Assembly (NCBI RefSeq): GCF_020172685.1
Contig: NZ_CP083986.1
Location: 506,802 to 570,801, forward strand
Origin: [Mycobacterium] nativiensis
GTDB taxonomy: Bacteria; Actinomycetota; Actinomycetes; Mycobacteriales; Mycobacteriaceae
Direction: 5' to 3'
DNA length: 64,000 nucleotides
Shown here: positions 18,710 through 27,578 of the stretch, in pieces
Numbering within the stretch: the first letter of the stretch is position 1
Layout: each line of letters begins with the position of its first letter
Position numbers and translations under genes: made by a program
Notes under the pieces: generated by a model
Database searches by the model: none
Seen by the model: the letters and a program-made list of their open reading frames with translations, nothing else
Told to the model about the DNA's origin: nothing

Positions 18710-19531
18710 TCAGGACGGGTTGATCTCCACGAGCACCGGGGCATGGTCGCTGGGTGATTTGCCCTTGCGCTCATCGCGGACGATCTCGGCGTGTTTGACC
18801 CGAGTCGCCACGTTGGGGGAACCCAGAATGAAGTCGATGCGCATGCCCTGCTTCTTCGGGAACCGCAGCTGGGTGTAGTCCCAGTAGGTATAGACGCCGG
18901 GGCCGGGCGTGAACGGCCGGACCACGTCGAGGTACTGCGCGGCGACCATGGCGTTGAACGCCGCGCGCTCAGGCTCGGAGACGTGGGTGGCACCGTCGAA
19001 GAACTCCATGCTCCACACGTCGTCGTCCTGCGGGGCGACGTTCCAGTCGCCTACCAGCGCGATCGGCGCTGACGGGTCGTCGCGCAGCCAGCCCTCGGCG
19101 GTATCACGCAGCGCGGCAAGCCATTCCAGCTTGTAGGTGTAGTGCGGATCGTCCAGTGTGCGCCCGTTGGGCACATACAGGCTCCACACTCGCACTCCGC
19201 CGCAGGTCGCTCCGAGTGCCCGCGCCTCCACGGTGGGATCGGCGTCGGCCTTGGCCCACGCCGGTTGGCCGGGAAATCCGACCTCGACATCGTCCAGGCC
19301 CACCCGCGAGGCGATCGCCACCCCGTTCCACTGATTGTGGCCCACGTGGGCCACCTCGTAGCCCAGTTCGTGAAAGGGCAGGGCGGGGAACTGGGCGTCG
19401 GTGCACTTGGTCTCCTGCATGGCCAGCACGTCGACGTCCGCGCGGGCCAGCCAGTCCGTCACCCGGTCCACCCGGGTGCGGATGGAGTTGACGTTCCAGG
19501 TGGCCAGTCGCAGTGCAGTCACGCCAGTCAC
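18710..19531 (-). CDS. xthA: Exodeoxyribonuclease III (AP endonuclease) XthA
   Basis: This Mg2+-dependent enzyme cleaves at abasic sites and trims 3' ends in base-excision repair. It has 273 residues with the family motifs in order: ATWNVNSIR, QETKC, LVGDWNVAP and SDHAPVLVE (active-site Asp-His near the C-terminus). GTG 19531 overlaps the stop of the upstream acetyltransferase gene as GTGA; an internal GTG at 19522 is an alternative. It is homologous by recall to Rv0427c. Confidence 0.95.
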   Translation of the reverse strand: MTGVTALRLATWNVNSIRTRVDRVTDWLARADVDVLAMQETKCTDAQFPALPFHELGYEVAHVGHNQWNGVAIASRVGLDDVEVGFPGQPAWAKADADPTVEARALGATCGGVRVWSLYVPNGRTLDDPHYTYKLEWLAALRDTAEGWLRDDPSAPIALVGDWNVAPQDDDVWSMEFFDGATHVSEPERAAFNAMVAAQYLDVVRPFTPGPGVYTYWDYTQLRFPKKQGMRIDFILGSPNVATRVKHAEIVRDERKGKSPSDHAPVLVEINPS

Positions 19532-20424
19532 CCTAGATCGACCGCGTCGAGGTAGCGGGTGCGGTGCTGGCCGGCGAACCCGACCGCCTCGAAGAACGCG
19601 AAGACGCCCGGGTCACTGTTGGGCACCTGCGCGTAGCCGCGGGTCGCGCCGTGTTCCTGCCCCCAGGCCTGCAGGGCGGCGCAGATCGCCCGGCCGTGGC
19701 CCTGCCGGCGGCGGTCGGCGGCCACCCGCACGGCGGTCAGCCCCAGCCAGCGGGTCCCGTCCGAGCCCTCGGTGACCGCGCCCCGCCCGAGCGCCACCCC
19801 GGGTATCGAGGCGAACACCACCTCGCCGTCGACCACCGCGGTCAGCACGTCCACCGGTATGTCCGTCGGCCAGTCGAGGGTGGGCTCGGCGGTCAGCACC
19901 ACCTGCACGGCCGGTGTCTCGGCGCTCAGTTCGCGCACCAGGGTGCGGGTCTCGTGCAGCGCGGGGATGTCCTCCCGCAACCTCAGCAGCCGCTCCGGGA
20001 CCGCCAGCGTCGGTGGCAGATCCCGCTCGGCGTACCAGTCGATGATCGCCGGAATGGTGCTGGTGTGGGCGAACATGTCCAGGGGCACAGCCGAATTGGC
20101 GGCCAGGTCGGCGCCGGGACCGGCCCGCAGCAGCCAGCCGTCCAGCCACCGGTGCTCGCTGCCCGGCCAGGCCAGCGCGGCGGCGTGTTCCACGGAACGG
20201 ATCGCCGAGTTCTTCACCGGCCGATCGGTCAGCCGGCGCACGTACAGCACATCGGCGTGCCGGCACTCGTGCACCACACCGTCCGCGGAGCGCACCCGCA
20301 CCAGCGGCCCGGTCTCCACCAGGTGCCCGATCACGTCGCCCATCGGCGGCTCCGAACCCGGGGCCCGCAGGTAGCGCAGGCTCACCCGGACACCGATCTC
20401 GGGGAGTTCGGGTGGCTGGGGCAT
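19528..20424 (-). CDS. GNAT-family N-acetyltransferase (Rv0428c homologue)
   Basis: This is a protein of about 298 residues. An N-terminal beta-rich domain of about 85 residues (VRVSLRYLRAPG to ADVLYVRRL) precedes a C-terminal GNAT domain with the acetyl-CoA loop VAADRRRQGHGRAICAAL and a closing YAQVPNSDPGVFAFFEAVGF. The substrate is unknown. The gene lies between def and xthA, with 10 bp to def upstream and a GTGA overlap with xthA downstream, so the three form one operon. The first codon may be GTG 20427 or ATG 20424. Confidence 0.85.
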   Translation of the reverse strand: MPQPPELPEIGVRVSLRYLRAPGSEPPMGDVIGHLVETGPLVRVRSADGVVHECRHADVLYVRRLTDRPVKNSAIRSVEHAAALAWPGSEHRWLDGWLLRAGPGADLAANSAVPLDMFAHTSTIPAIIDWYAERDLPPTLAVPERLLRLREDIPALHETRTLVRELSAETPAVQVVLTAEPTLDWPTDIPVDVLTAVVDGEVVFASIPGVALGRGAVTEGSDGTRWLGLTAVRVAADRRRQGHGRAICAALQAWGQEHGATRGYAQVPNSDPGVFAFFEAVGFAGQHRTRYLDAVDLG

Positions 20425-20434
20425 CACCGGCTCG

Positions 20435-21028
20435 TCAGTGGCCGAACGGATCGGGCACGTCGCCCGGCATCCAGGACAGGCCGGGCACGCCCCAGCCGTT
20501 GGATTTCACCGTCCGCTTCGCCGCGCGGACATTCCGGCCCACCAGCATGTCCAGGTATAACAGGCCGTCCAGGTGCCCGGTCTCGTGCTGCAGCATCCGG
20601 GCGAACAGCCCGGTGCCCTCCAGCGTGATCGGGTTGCCGTCGGCGTCCAGGCCGGTCACCCGCGCCCAGTCCGCCCGGCCGGTCGGAAACGACTCGCCGG
20701 GAACCGACAGGCAGCCCTCGTCGTCGTTGTCCGGGTCGGGCATGGTCTCGGGACGGTCGGAGGTTTCCAACACCGGGTTGACCACCACGCCACGGCGCCG
20801 TGTGGTCGAGCGGCGGTCGTCGGCGCAGTCGTAGACGAACAGGCGCAGGCCCACGCCGATCTGGTTGGCGGCCAACCCGACCCCGTTGGCGGCGTCCATG
20901 GTCTCGTACATCGTGGTGATCAGCTCGCCCAGATCTGCCGGCAACGAACCGTCGTCGCCGACGGGAACCGGGCTGGTCGGGGTGTGCAGGACGGGATCGC
21001 CCACGATGCGGATGGGTACGACGGCCAT
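20435..21028 (-). CDS. def: Peptide deformylase Def
   Basis: Def removes the formyl group from nascent proteins in the cytoplasm. The 197 residues match the mycobacterial enzyme exactly in size. All three motifs are visible: [15 protein letters not shown] (metal-binding Cys) and QHETGHLDG (the HEXXH metal site). ATG 21028 ([14 protein letters not shown]) was chosen because the frame upstream shows no family similarity. The gene heads the minus-strand operon def-GNAT-xthA and is divergent from the DUF3263-like gene. Confidence 0.97.
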   Translation of the reverse strand: MAVVPIRIVGDPVLHTPTSPVPVGDDGSLPADLGELITTMYETMDAANGVGLAANQIGVGLRLFVYDCADDRRSTTRRRGVVVNPVLETSDRPETMPDPDNDDEGCLSVPGESFPTGRADWARVTGLDADGNPITLEGTGLFARMLQHETGHLDGLLYLDMLVGRNVRAAKRTVKSNGWGVPGLSWMPGDVPDPFGH

Positions 21029-21200
21029 GACCGAAAAGCTTAAGGTGCCGTTCGGCGGCCGGTGCAGTGGCCACGGCGACGCGCGGGGCCGGCTCCCGGT
21101 TCCTCGCCGCCGGCCGTGATTGAATAATCGCCGGAACACGCCGCCGAAATGCAACGAACGTTTCAGCCACAGAACTTTCCGGAAGGGTCCAGGAAACGAT

Positions 21201-21509
21201 ATGGACGGCGCCATGGCGCAGACGAATCGCTCAGGGGACGATTCGGAGCCCACCGACGGTCTGAGTCGTCGCGAACACGACATCTTGTCCTTCGAACGGG
21301 ACTGGTGGAAGTACGCCGGCGCCAAAGAAGAGGCCATCAAGGAGCGGTTCGCACTGTCGGCGACCCGCTACTACCAGGTGCTCAACGCGCTCGTCGACCG
21401 GCCTGAAGCGCTCGCCGCCGACCCGATGCTGGTCAAGCGACTGCGCCGGCTGCGGTCCAGCCGCCAGAAGGCACGCGCCGCTCGGCGACTCGGTTTCGAG
21501 ATCACCTGA
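21201..21509 (+). CDS. DUF3263-type small protein (Rv0430 homologue)
   Basis: This is a 102-residue protein with the block [26 protein letters not shown], followed by [18 protein letters not shown] and a basic C-terminus ([18 protein letters not shown]). The helical layout looks like a small DNA-binding or regulatory protein, and the family function is unknown to me. ATG 21201 has a weak AGGAAA ribosome site and gives the same length as the M. tuberculosis protein. It begins the plus-strand run to virR, sodC and the ligase gene. Confidence 0.85.
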   Translation: MDGAMAQTNRSGDDSEPTDGLSRREHDILSFERDWWKYAGAKEEAIKERFALSATRYYQVLNALVDRPEALAADPMLVKRLRRLRSSRQKARAARRLGFEIT

Positions 21510-21575
21510 TCACCGCAAACCCTTGATTGCTGGGCGTTTATCGGTTAGGGCCCGCTTCTCGATACAGTGGTCGCA

Positions 21576-22046
21576 ATGAATGACCACGTGCCCGACTCCT
21601 CCCGACTCCCGCTGCGAGCCATGGTGATGGTGCTGCTGTTCTTGGGCACGATCTTCCTGCTGGTCGGGTTTCAGGCACTCGGATCCTCCGGCGGCGACGA
21701 CGACGCGGCGCATTCCCCGACGTCGAAGCCGGCTGCCACCAGCTCGGCACCGGCCAAGCCCGAACATGCCGTGCACAAGCCCGAGGTGCGGGTCTACAAC
21801 ATCTCCGAGACGGCCGGCCTGGCCGGGCGCACCGCAGACCAGCTGCGTGAAGCCGGCTGGAACGTGACCGACGTCGGGAACCTCGAGCTGCCCGAGGTCA
21901 CCGTGACCACCGTCTATTTCAGTGACGCCGAAGGCGAGCACGACTCGGCGAATTCGGTGGCCGAAGTGCTGCATGCCGCGGTGGAACCGCGAATCCCGGA
22001 CGTGGCCGAGCAGCCGCCGGGCATCATCGTGGTGGTCGCGGGTTAA
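21576..22046 (+). CDS. virR: VirR-like membrane protein with LytR C-terminal domain (Rv0431 homologue)
   Basis: This is a 156-residue protein with a short cytoplasmic N-terminus, one membrane anchor (AMVMVLLFLGTIFLLVGFQAL), a Ser/Pro/Ala/Lys linker and an extracytoplasmic LytR_C domain from about residue 70 (EVRVYNISETAGLAGRTADQL). By recall, VirR in M. tuberculosis limits membrane-vesicle release and supports cell-envelope integrity. ATG 21576 was chosen over GTG 21567. The sodC gene starts 9 bp after the stop, suggesting co-transcription. Confidence 0.88.
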   Translation: MNDHVPDSSRLPLRAMVMVLLFLGTIFLLVGFQALGSSGGDDDAAHSPTSKPAATSSAPAKPEHAVHKPEVRVYNISETAGLAGRTADQLREAGWNVTDVGNLELPEVTVTTVYFSDAEGEHDSANSVAEVLHAAVEPRIPDVAEQPPGIIVVVAG

Positions 22047-22055
22047 GCTCCTCGC

Positions 22056-22766
22056 ATGGTCACGTCAGGTCACCGCAGAGCCCTTGCCGCCGTCGTCTTT
22101 GCCACCCCGGTCGTGCTGTTGGCGGCGTGCAGCCCCAACGAGCCGGCCTCGGATGTGCAGGGCACCACGCCGCCCATCTGGACCGGATCACCGGCTCCCT
22201 CGGGCACCGAGAGCGAGCCGGGCGGCTCGGGTTCCTCGGACAGCCTCGTCGCACGGTTGGTCACCCCCGAAGGTGGTCAGGTCGCCACCGCGACATTCGA
22301 GTTCAGCAAGGCCGGCGGCAAGGAATTCGCCACCGTCACCGTGCAGACCACCAGCACCGGCATCCTGACGCCGGGCTTTCACGGCCTGCACATCCACGGT
22401 GTCGGAAAGTGCGAGGCCGACTCGGTCGGCCCCAGCGGTGGGGCTCCCGGCAACTTCCTGTCGGCCGGCGGTCACTTCCAGGCCCCCGGCCACAACGAGC
22501 ACCCGCAGAGCGGTGACCTGACCTCGCTGCAGGTGCGCTCCGACGGCAGTGGCCTGTTGGTGACCACCACCGACGCGTTCACCAAGGCGGAGTTGCTGGC
22601 CGGCGACGGAACGTCGCTCATCGTCCACGCCGACGACGACAACTTCGCCAACATCCCGGCTGACCGCTACACCCAGGTCAACGGCACCCCCGGCCCGGAC
22701 CAGACCACGCTGACCACCGGAGACGCCGGCAAGCGGGTTGCGTGTGGTGTCATCGGCGCTGGATAG
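22056..22766 (+). CDS. sodC: Cu/Zn superoxide dismutase lipoprotein SodC
   Basis: This is a periplasmic, membrane-anchored dismutase that converts superoxide to peroxide and oxygen. The signal ends in the lipobox LLAAC (Cys near residue 25), followed by a Ser/Pro/Gly linker. Metal ligands are seen in [14 protein letters not shown] and in [30 protein letters not shown] gives the conserved active-site Arg and the disulphide Cys. The 236 residues match the mycobacterial enzyme (Rv0432). Confidence 0.97.
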   Translation: MVTSGHRRALAAVVFATPVVLLAACSPNEPASDVQGTTPPIWTGSPAPSGTESEPGGSGSSDSLVARLVTPEGGQVATATFEFSKAGGKEFATVTVQTTSTGILTPGFHGLHIHGVGKCEADSVGPSGGAPGNFLSAGGHFQAPGHNEHPQSGDLTSLQVRSDGSGLLVTTTDAFTKAELLAGDGTSLIVHADDDNFANIPADRYTQVNGTPGPDQTTLTTGDAGKRVACGVIGAG

Positions 22767-23913
22767 CCCGACCGACAGTAGGGCTTCCTCAAGGTCCGAG
22801 GCCCGGATTGAGTTCGCCCGCAGTCCCCGGCCCACCATCGGCGTGGAATGGGAGTTCGCACTCGTCGACGCAGCGACCCGCGATCTGAGCAACGAAGCCA
22901 GCGCGGTGCTCTCCGAGCTCGGCGAGAACCCGCGCGTGCACAAGGAGTTGCTGCGCAACACCGTCGAACTCGTCACCGGGGTCTGTGAGAACACCGCCGA
23001 GGCGATGGACGACCTGCGCCAGACGCTGACCGCCACCCGGCCCATCGTGCACGGGCGGGGCATGGAACTGTTCGGTGCCGGCACCCACCCGTTCGCGCAG
23101 TGGTCGGCGCAGAAACTCACCGATGCCCCGCGCTACGCCGAGTTGATCAAGCGCACCCAGTGGTGGGGCCGGCAGATGATGATCTGGGGCGTGCACGTCC
23201 ACGTCGGCATCTCCTCGGCGTACAAGGTGATGCCGATCATCTCGTCGCTGCTGAACTACTACCCGCACCTGCTGGCCTTGTCGGCGTCGTCACCGTGGTG
23301 GGCAGGCGAGGACACCGGGTACGCGAGCAATCGGGCGATGATGTTTCAGCAGCTGCCCACCGCCGGGCTGCCGTTCCAATTCCAGACCTGGTCGGAGTTC
23401 GAAGGCTTCGTCTATGACCAGAAGAAGACGGGGATCATCGACCACACCAACGAGATCCGTTGGGATATCAGGCCCTCACCGCACCTGGGCACCATCGAGG
23501 TGCGGGTCTGCGACGGGGTGTCCAATCTGCGTGAGCTCAGTGCTCTGGTGGCGCTGACGCATTGCCTGATAGTCGATCTGGACCGCCGCCTGGAGGCCGA
23601 CCAGACTCTGCCGACCATGCCGCCGTGGCACGTGCAGGAGAACAAGTGGCGCGCGGCGCGCTACGGGCTGGACGCCGAGATCATCCTCGACGCCGACAGT
23701 CGCGAGCGGCTGGTCACCGAGGATCTTGACGACCTGCTCAACCGTCTGGAGCCCATCGCGGCGCGACTGAACTGCGCCGACGAACTGGCGGGCGTCGCCG
23801 ACATCTACCGCGTAGGCGCGTCGTATCAGCGTCAGCGCCGGGTCGCCGAGGAACACGACGGCGACCTGCGTGCGGTGGTCGATGCGCTGGTCGCGGAGCT
23901 GGATATCGCCTGA
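22747..23913 (+). CDS. Carboxylate-amine ligase, GCS2/YbdK family (Rv0433 homologue)
   Basis: This is an ATP-dependent glutamate-cysteine-ligase-like enzyme of the YbdK type. The true substrate is uncertain, because mycobacteria make mycothiol rather than glutathione. The conserved blocks are [10 protein letters not shown] near the start, [18 protein letters not shown] in the middle and [13 protein letters not shown] near residue 290. GTG 22747 (388 residues) overlaps the sodC tail by 20 bp; GTG 22744 and TTG 22738 are alternatives. The Lon-N gene follows with a TGATG overlap, so they are coupled. Confidence 0.9.
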   Translation: MSSALDSPTDSRASSRSEARIEFARSPRPTIGVEWEFALVDAATRDLSNEASAVLSELGENPRVHKELLRNTVELVTGVCENTAEAMDDLRQTLTATRPIVHGRGMELFGAGTHPFAQWSAQKLTDAPRYAELIKRTQWWGRQMMIWGVHVHVGISSAYKVMPIISSLLNYYPHLLALSASSPWWAGEDTGYASNRAMMFQQLPTAGLPFQFQTWSEFEGFVYDQKKTGIIDHTNEIRWDIRPSPHLGTIEVRVCDGVSNLRELSALVALTHCLIVDLDRRLEADQTLPTMPPWHVQENKWRAARYGLDAEIILDADSRERLVTEDLDDLLNRLEPIAARLNCADELAGVADIYRVGASYQRQRRVAEEHDGDLRAVVDALVAELDIA

Positions 23914-24551
23914 TGGAACTGCCGATGTTCCCGCTGGAATGGGTGCTGCTGCCCGGCGAGGAACTATCGTTGCGGATCTTCGAGATGCGTTACACGGTGC
24001 TGGTCGGCGACCTGATGCGCAGCGGTGATCCGCGCTTCGGGGTGGTGTTGATCGCCCGCGGCCGCGAGGTGGGCGGCGGTGAGCAGCGCAATGAGGTCGG
24101 CGCGATGACCGCCATCACCGCGTGCACCGAACTGGGGGCAGGCCGTTATGCGTTGCGCTGCCTCACCGGGGAACGGATTCGGGTCCGCGAGTGGCTGGCC
24201 GACGATCCGTACCCGCGCGCCGAGATCGACGTGTGGCCGGACGAGCCGGGAGAGCCGGTGAGCGACAGTCAGTTCGATGAACTGGAGGATCGCATCGTCG
24301 CGCTGCACAAGCAGATGGCAGCCGCCCGCCGTCGCTGGGTCATGCCGGGGCGTAACGCCACGCTGGGCGGTCGCCGGCTGCGCTCGCTGGATCCGACGCA
24401 GCGGCTGTACTCGCTGGCCTGCCGGGTCCCGATGGGCGAGGCCGACCGGTACGCGGTGCTGGCGGCGCCGTCGCTGTCCGGCCGGTTGGCGGCGCTGCAC
24501 GAGGCCATCGAGACCGTCTCGGCCCGAGTCGAATTCGAGTCCCCGCGATAG
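23913..24551 (+). CDS. Stand-alone Lon N-terminal (substrate-binding) domain protein (Rv0434 homologue)
   Basis: This is a 212-residue protein that is all LON substrate-binding domain: PMFPLEWVLLPGEELSLRIFE at the start, GVVLIARGREVGGG, then a helical bundle with LYSLACRVPMGEADRYAVL. It lacks the AAA and protease parts of Lon. Such proteins may bind unfolded substrates or act as adaptors; the role is not known. The ATG shares a base with the ligase stop. Its own TAG stop forms the first bases of a long hairpin. Confidence 0.88.
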   Translation: MELPMFPLEWVLLPGEELSLRIFEMRYTVLVGDLMRSGDPRFGVVLIARGREVGGGEQRNEVGAMTAITACTELGAGRYALRCLTGERIRVREWLADDPYPRAEIDVWPDEPGEPVSDSQFDELEDRIVALHKQMAAARRRWVMPGRNATLGGRRLRSLDPTQRLYSLACRVPMGEADRYAVLAAPSLSGRLAALHEAIETVSARVEFESPR

Positions 24552-24615
24552 CGTTGACTCTGCGCTCACCAGGCAGAAGTGCGAGTGAGGTGCCTGGTGG
24601 ACGCAGAGTCAACGC
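24551..24615. repeat. Hairpin repeat element with conserved loop, copy 1 (also bidirectional terminator)
   Basis: Arms 24551-24575 and 24591-24615 pair over 25 bp with one mismatch and one wobble. The outer arm is GCGTTGACTCTGCG and the 15-nt loop is GAAGTGCGAGTGAGG. It lies exactly between two convergent genes. A second copy at 50485-50547 keeps the outer stem and the loop pattern AAGTnCGAGTG, while its inner stem differs yet still pairs. Confidence 0.85.
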
Positions 24616-24627
24616 CTATTCGGGGGA

Positions 24628-25467
24628 TCACTTCAGCATGCTGCCCGCGTCGACGGTGAGCGGAAGCCCGGTGACGTAACGGGATTCGTCCGAGGCCAGG
24701 AACAGCACGGCATTGCTGATATCCACCGGCTCGACCCAGCCGATCGGCAGCACGTGCATGAACTGCGCGGCGACGGCCATGTCATCGGGGCCGGGGCTCT
24801 GCAGGTCCGGGCGGAACAGCTTCATCGTTCCCTCATTCATGAACAGCGGCGTGTTCACGTTGGTGGGGTGCACCGAGTTGACCCGGATGAAGTGCTGACC
24901 CAGTTCGACGGCGAAGGAGCGCATCAGCCCGACCACGCCGTGCTTGGCCGCGATGTAGTGACCGGTGTGCGGGTAGGCCTTGAGGCCGCCCACCGAGCTG
25001 GTCAGGATGATCGATCCGCCGTTGCCGCCGGAAATCAGGTGGGGAACAGCGGCTTTGACGGTCTTCCAGACGCCCGAGAGATTGACGTCGATCATGTCCT
25101 GCCAGTCGGCCTCGGAGGTCTTGTCCAGGGTCTGACCGCCGTTGCCGATCCCCGCGTTGGCGACGATGACATCGAGCCGGCCGAGCTGTTCCACCCCGCT
25201 GTCCACCGCCGCCTTGAGCGCGTCGAAGTCGCGCACGTCGACCTGTGCGGCGACGATGCGGCGGTCCAAACCCTTGACCAGGTCTGTGGTTTCGGCAAGG
25301 TCATCGGGTGTCGCCGGCGGGATCACGGTGTTGGTGCTGATCGGACCGCAGACGTCGACGGCGATGATGTCCGCCCCTTCCTGCGCCAGCCGCACCGCGT
25401 GACTGCGGCCCTGTCCGCGTGCCGCGCCGGTGATGAGCGCGACCTTTCCCTCGACTCGTCCACCCAT
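24628..25467 (-). CDS. Mycofactocin-type short-chain dehydrogenase (SDR), copy 1
   Basis: This is an NAD-dependent oxidoreductase of the carveol-dehydrogenase-like SDR subfamily, whose members by recall use mycofactocin as external electron acceptor with non-exchangeable NAD. The family's signature N-terminus is clear: GRVEGKVALITGAARGQG, RSH and DVCGPI. The catalytic residues are the Ser in SSVGG and YIAAK (YxxxK). ATG 25467 has a GGAGGTG ribosome site and gives 279 residues. A palindromic operator lies 18-39 bp upstream. Two more SDRs of the same type lie at 28.3 and 29.2 kb, and a P450 is nearby. Confidence 0.9.
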   Translation of the reverse strand: MGGRVEGKVALITGAARGQGRSHAVRLAQEGADIIAVDVCGPISTNTVIPPATPDDLAETTDLVKGLDRRIVAAQVDVRDFDALKAAVDSGVEQLGRLDVIVANAGIGNGGQTLDKTSEADWQDMIDVNLSGVWKTVKAAVPHLISGGNGGSIILTSSVGGLKAYPHTGHYIAAKHGVVGLMRSFAVELGQHFIRVNSVHPTNVNTPLFMNEGTMKLFRPDLQSPGPDDMAVAAQFMHVLPIGWVEPVDISNAVLFLASDESRYVTGLPLTVDAGSMLK

Positions 25468-25484
25468 GTCCGCACCTCCGTCGT

Positions 25485-25506
25485 TTGTTGATCGGTCGAT
25501 CAGCAA
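25485..25506. promoter_or_regulatory. TetR operator A (upstream of SDR copy 1)
   Basis: The palindrome TGATCG-GT-CGATCA is extended by TTG and CAA at the outside. The same half-site occurs between the TetR and P450 genes (26236-26249), so a single regulator, probably the TetR encoded in between, controls both units. Confidence 0.75.
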
Positions 25507-25555
25507 CGCTGGCAGTAACGGGCCCCGTTGTCAATGGGTCGGTGATGAAAGGCCG

Positions 25556-26218
25556 TTATCGGGTGCGACGCTGGGGCTCAGGGGGGATGGCCAGCCGGCT
25601 CAGCTGGCGCTCGGCGAACGCACGCAACTGGTCGTGGCCGCTGGTGACGCCCACGGCGTTCTCGTTGCAGAGGCTGCGCGCGGTCTGCGCGATCAGCATC
25701 GAGATCGCCACGGGGGGATACTCGTCCAGGTCGACCCCGTTGGCGCGCAGTGCCACGGTGACCGCGGCGGTCTCGATATCGCGTACCCGCTCGGCATAGG
25801 CCTTGAGCTCGGCGCGGATCGCCTTGCGGTGATTGGCCAGTGCCATGAACTCGGTATTGAGGCTGGTCACGCGGGCATCGCTGTTGATCTCCCACAGGGC
25901 GTTCAGCGGATCGTCATCGGTCAGGGCGGCGCGCATCCGCTCCAGCGCGGTGTCCGCTCCGGCCCGCAACACCTCGACGAACAGATCGTCCATGGTGGGG
26001 AAGTAGTAGTAGACCAGGGCCTGCTTCACGCCGGCCTCGGCGGCGACTCGCCGTGAAGTCGCGGCGGCATAGCCCTCATCGCGCATCAGTCGTGCGGTCG
26101 CCTCGATGAGCCGGCGCCGGGTGGCGCTGTCGGCGGATTTGGCCTTGCGGGGCGCGGTCACTGCGGACGTCCCGGCACTGGGATTGCTTGACCCTCCGTC
26201 GCCGCGCGTGGTAGGCAT
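25556..26218 (-). CDS. TetR-family repressor of the SDR/P450 unit
   Basis: This is a 220-residue regulator with a disordered N-terminal stretch and then a typical TetR helix-turn-helix (RRLIEATARLMRDEGY to VKQALVYYYFPTMDDLF). ATG 26218 is the first good start after an in-frame GTG/CTG region. It lies between two copies of the same palindrome, one before SDR copy 1 and one between itself and the P450 gene. This is the usual layout for an autoregulated local repressor released by a pathway ligand. Confidence 0.88.
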   Translation of the reverse strand: MPTTRGDGGSSNPSAGTSAVTAPRKAKSADSATRRRLIEATARLMRDEGYAAATSRRVAAEAGVKQALVYYYFPTMDDLFVEVLRAGADTALERMRAALTDDDPLNALWEINSDARVTSLNTEFMALANHRKAIRAELKAYAERVRDIETAAVTVALRANGVDLDEYPPVAISMLIAQTARSLCNENAVGVTSGHDQLRAFAERQLSRLAIPPEPQRRTR

Positions 26219-26235
26219 GACGCATTCTAGCAATT

Positions 26236-26249
26236 TGATCGATTGATCA
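26236..26249. promoter_or_regulatory. TetR operator B in the TetR/P450 divergent promoter
   Basis: TGATCG-AT-TGATCA matches operator A (TGATCG-GT-CGATCA) in 11 of 14 positions and keeps the half-sites. It is 18 bp upstream of the TetR ATG and just ahead of the P450 gene, so it could repress both. Confidence 0.72.
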
Positions 26250-26291
26250 GCGCGACGTGGTCGCGGGATGAACGAAAGGGCGCATCGGGTG

Positions 26292-27572
26292 ATGACGGAG
26301 CTCGCGGCGGTGGACTACTTCTCCGACGAAGCCGTGACCCAGGACCCCTACCCGTACTACGAGTACCTGCGCGCGAACGGGCCGGTCTTCGCCGAGCCGC
26401 ACCACGGCGTGGTCGCCGTCACCGGCTACGACGAGGTGCATGCCGCGTTCAAGGACCATGACTCGTTCTCGGCGGTGAACGCCATCGGGGGGCCGTTCCC
26501 GCCGCTGCCGTTCGAGCCCGAGGGTGACGACATCACCGAGCAGATCGAGGCCCACCGGCATCTGTTTCCGATCTTCGAGCATGTCGTGGTGCAGGACCCG
26601 CCGGCACACGAGCGGACCCGGGCGCTGCTGGGCCGGATTCTCACACCGGTCCGGTTGAAGGAGAACGAGGAGTTCATCTGGCGGCTGGCCGACCTGCAGC
26701 TCGACGAATTCCTCGACACCGGCCGATGTGAGTTCCTGTTCGACTACGCCAAACCGTTTGCGACGCTGGCGATCGCCGACCTACTCGGGGTGCCCGACGA
26801 CGACCGCGCCGAATTCCGCCGTGCGTTGGGCGCAGGCGAGCGCCCGGGCGCGCGCGTGGGTTCCCTCGACGGAGAACCGGTGGGGCTCAACCCCTTGGAG
26901 TACCTCGACGAGAAGTTCAACGGCTACATCTCCGACCGGCGCAGCAACCCCCGCGCCGACGTGCTGAGCATGCTGGCGGCTGCCACCTACCCCGACGGCT
27001 CGACACCGGACGTCATGGACGTCGTGCGTCCGGCGACCTTTCTGTTCGGCGCGGGCCAGGAGACCGTCACCAAACTGCTCGGGACCATGGTGCAGATCCT
27101 CGGTGAACGCCCGGACGTGCAGGCCAGGCTGCGCGAGAATCGTGATCTGATTCCACGTTTCATCGAGGAGTCGCTGCGGATCCAGAGCCCGACGAAGATC
27201 GACTTCCGGCTGGCGCGCAAATCCACCACGCTGGCCGGTGTGCCGATCAAGGCGGGCACGGTGCTGATGCTCTGCCTGGGTGCGGCGAATCGCGACCCAC
27301 GCAAGTTCGCCAACCCCGACGAATTCGATATGGACCGCAAGAACGTACGCGAACACATCGCCTTCGGTCGCGGCATTCACACCTGCCCGGGGGCGCCGCT
27401 GGTGCGGGTCGAAGGCCGGATCACGGCCAACCGCATGTTGGACCGGATGCGTGACATCAGGATCAGCGACGCCCACCACGGCCCGGCCGGCGAGCGGCAC
27501 TACTCCTACGAGCCGACCTTCCTGCTGCGCGGGCTGACTCGGCTGCACATCGAATTCACCCCGGTGGGCTGA
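26292..27572 (+). CDS. Cytochrome P450
   Basis: This is a haem monooxygenase of 426 residues; substrate unknown, likely a lipophilic ring or terpenoid compound given the neighbours. The haem loop FGRGIHTCPG supplies the Cys ligand, ESLRIQSP is the K-helix ExxR, and FLFGAGQET is the I-helix oxygen-activation motif (Gly-Gln-Glu-Thr instead of the usual Gly-x-Asp-Thr). ATG 26292 (MTELAAVDYFSDEAV) is the typical start of this group; ATG 26268 is possible. The redox partner is not in the window. Confidence 0.93.
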   Translation: MTELAAVDYFSDEAVTQDPYPYYEYLRANGPVFAEPHHGVVAVTGYDEVHAAFKDHDSFSAVNAIGGPFPPLPFEPEGDDITEQIEAHRHLFPIFEHVVVQDPPAHERTRALLGRILTPVRLKENEEFIWRLADLQLDEFLDTGRCEFLFDYAKPFATLAIADLLGVPDDDRAEFRRALGAGERPGARVGSLDGEPVGLNPLEYLDEKFNGYISDRRSNPRADVLSMLAAATYPDGSTPDVMDVVRPATFLFGAGQETVTKLLGTMVQILGERPDVQARLRENRDLIPRFIEESLRIQSPTKIDFRLARKSTTLAGVPIKAGTVLMLCLGAANRDPRKFANPDEFDMDRKNVREHIAFGRGIHTCPGAPLVRVEGRITANRMLDRMRDIRISDAHHGPAGERHYSYEPTFLLRGLTRLHIEFTPVG

Positions 27573-27578
27573 CTCTCT

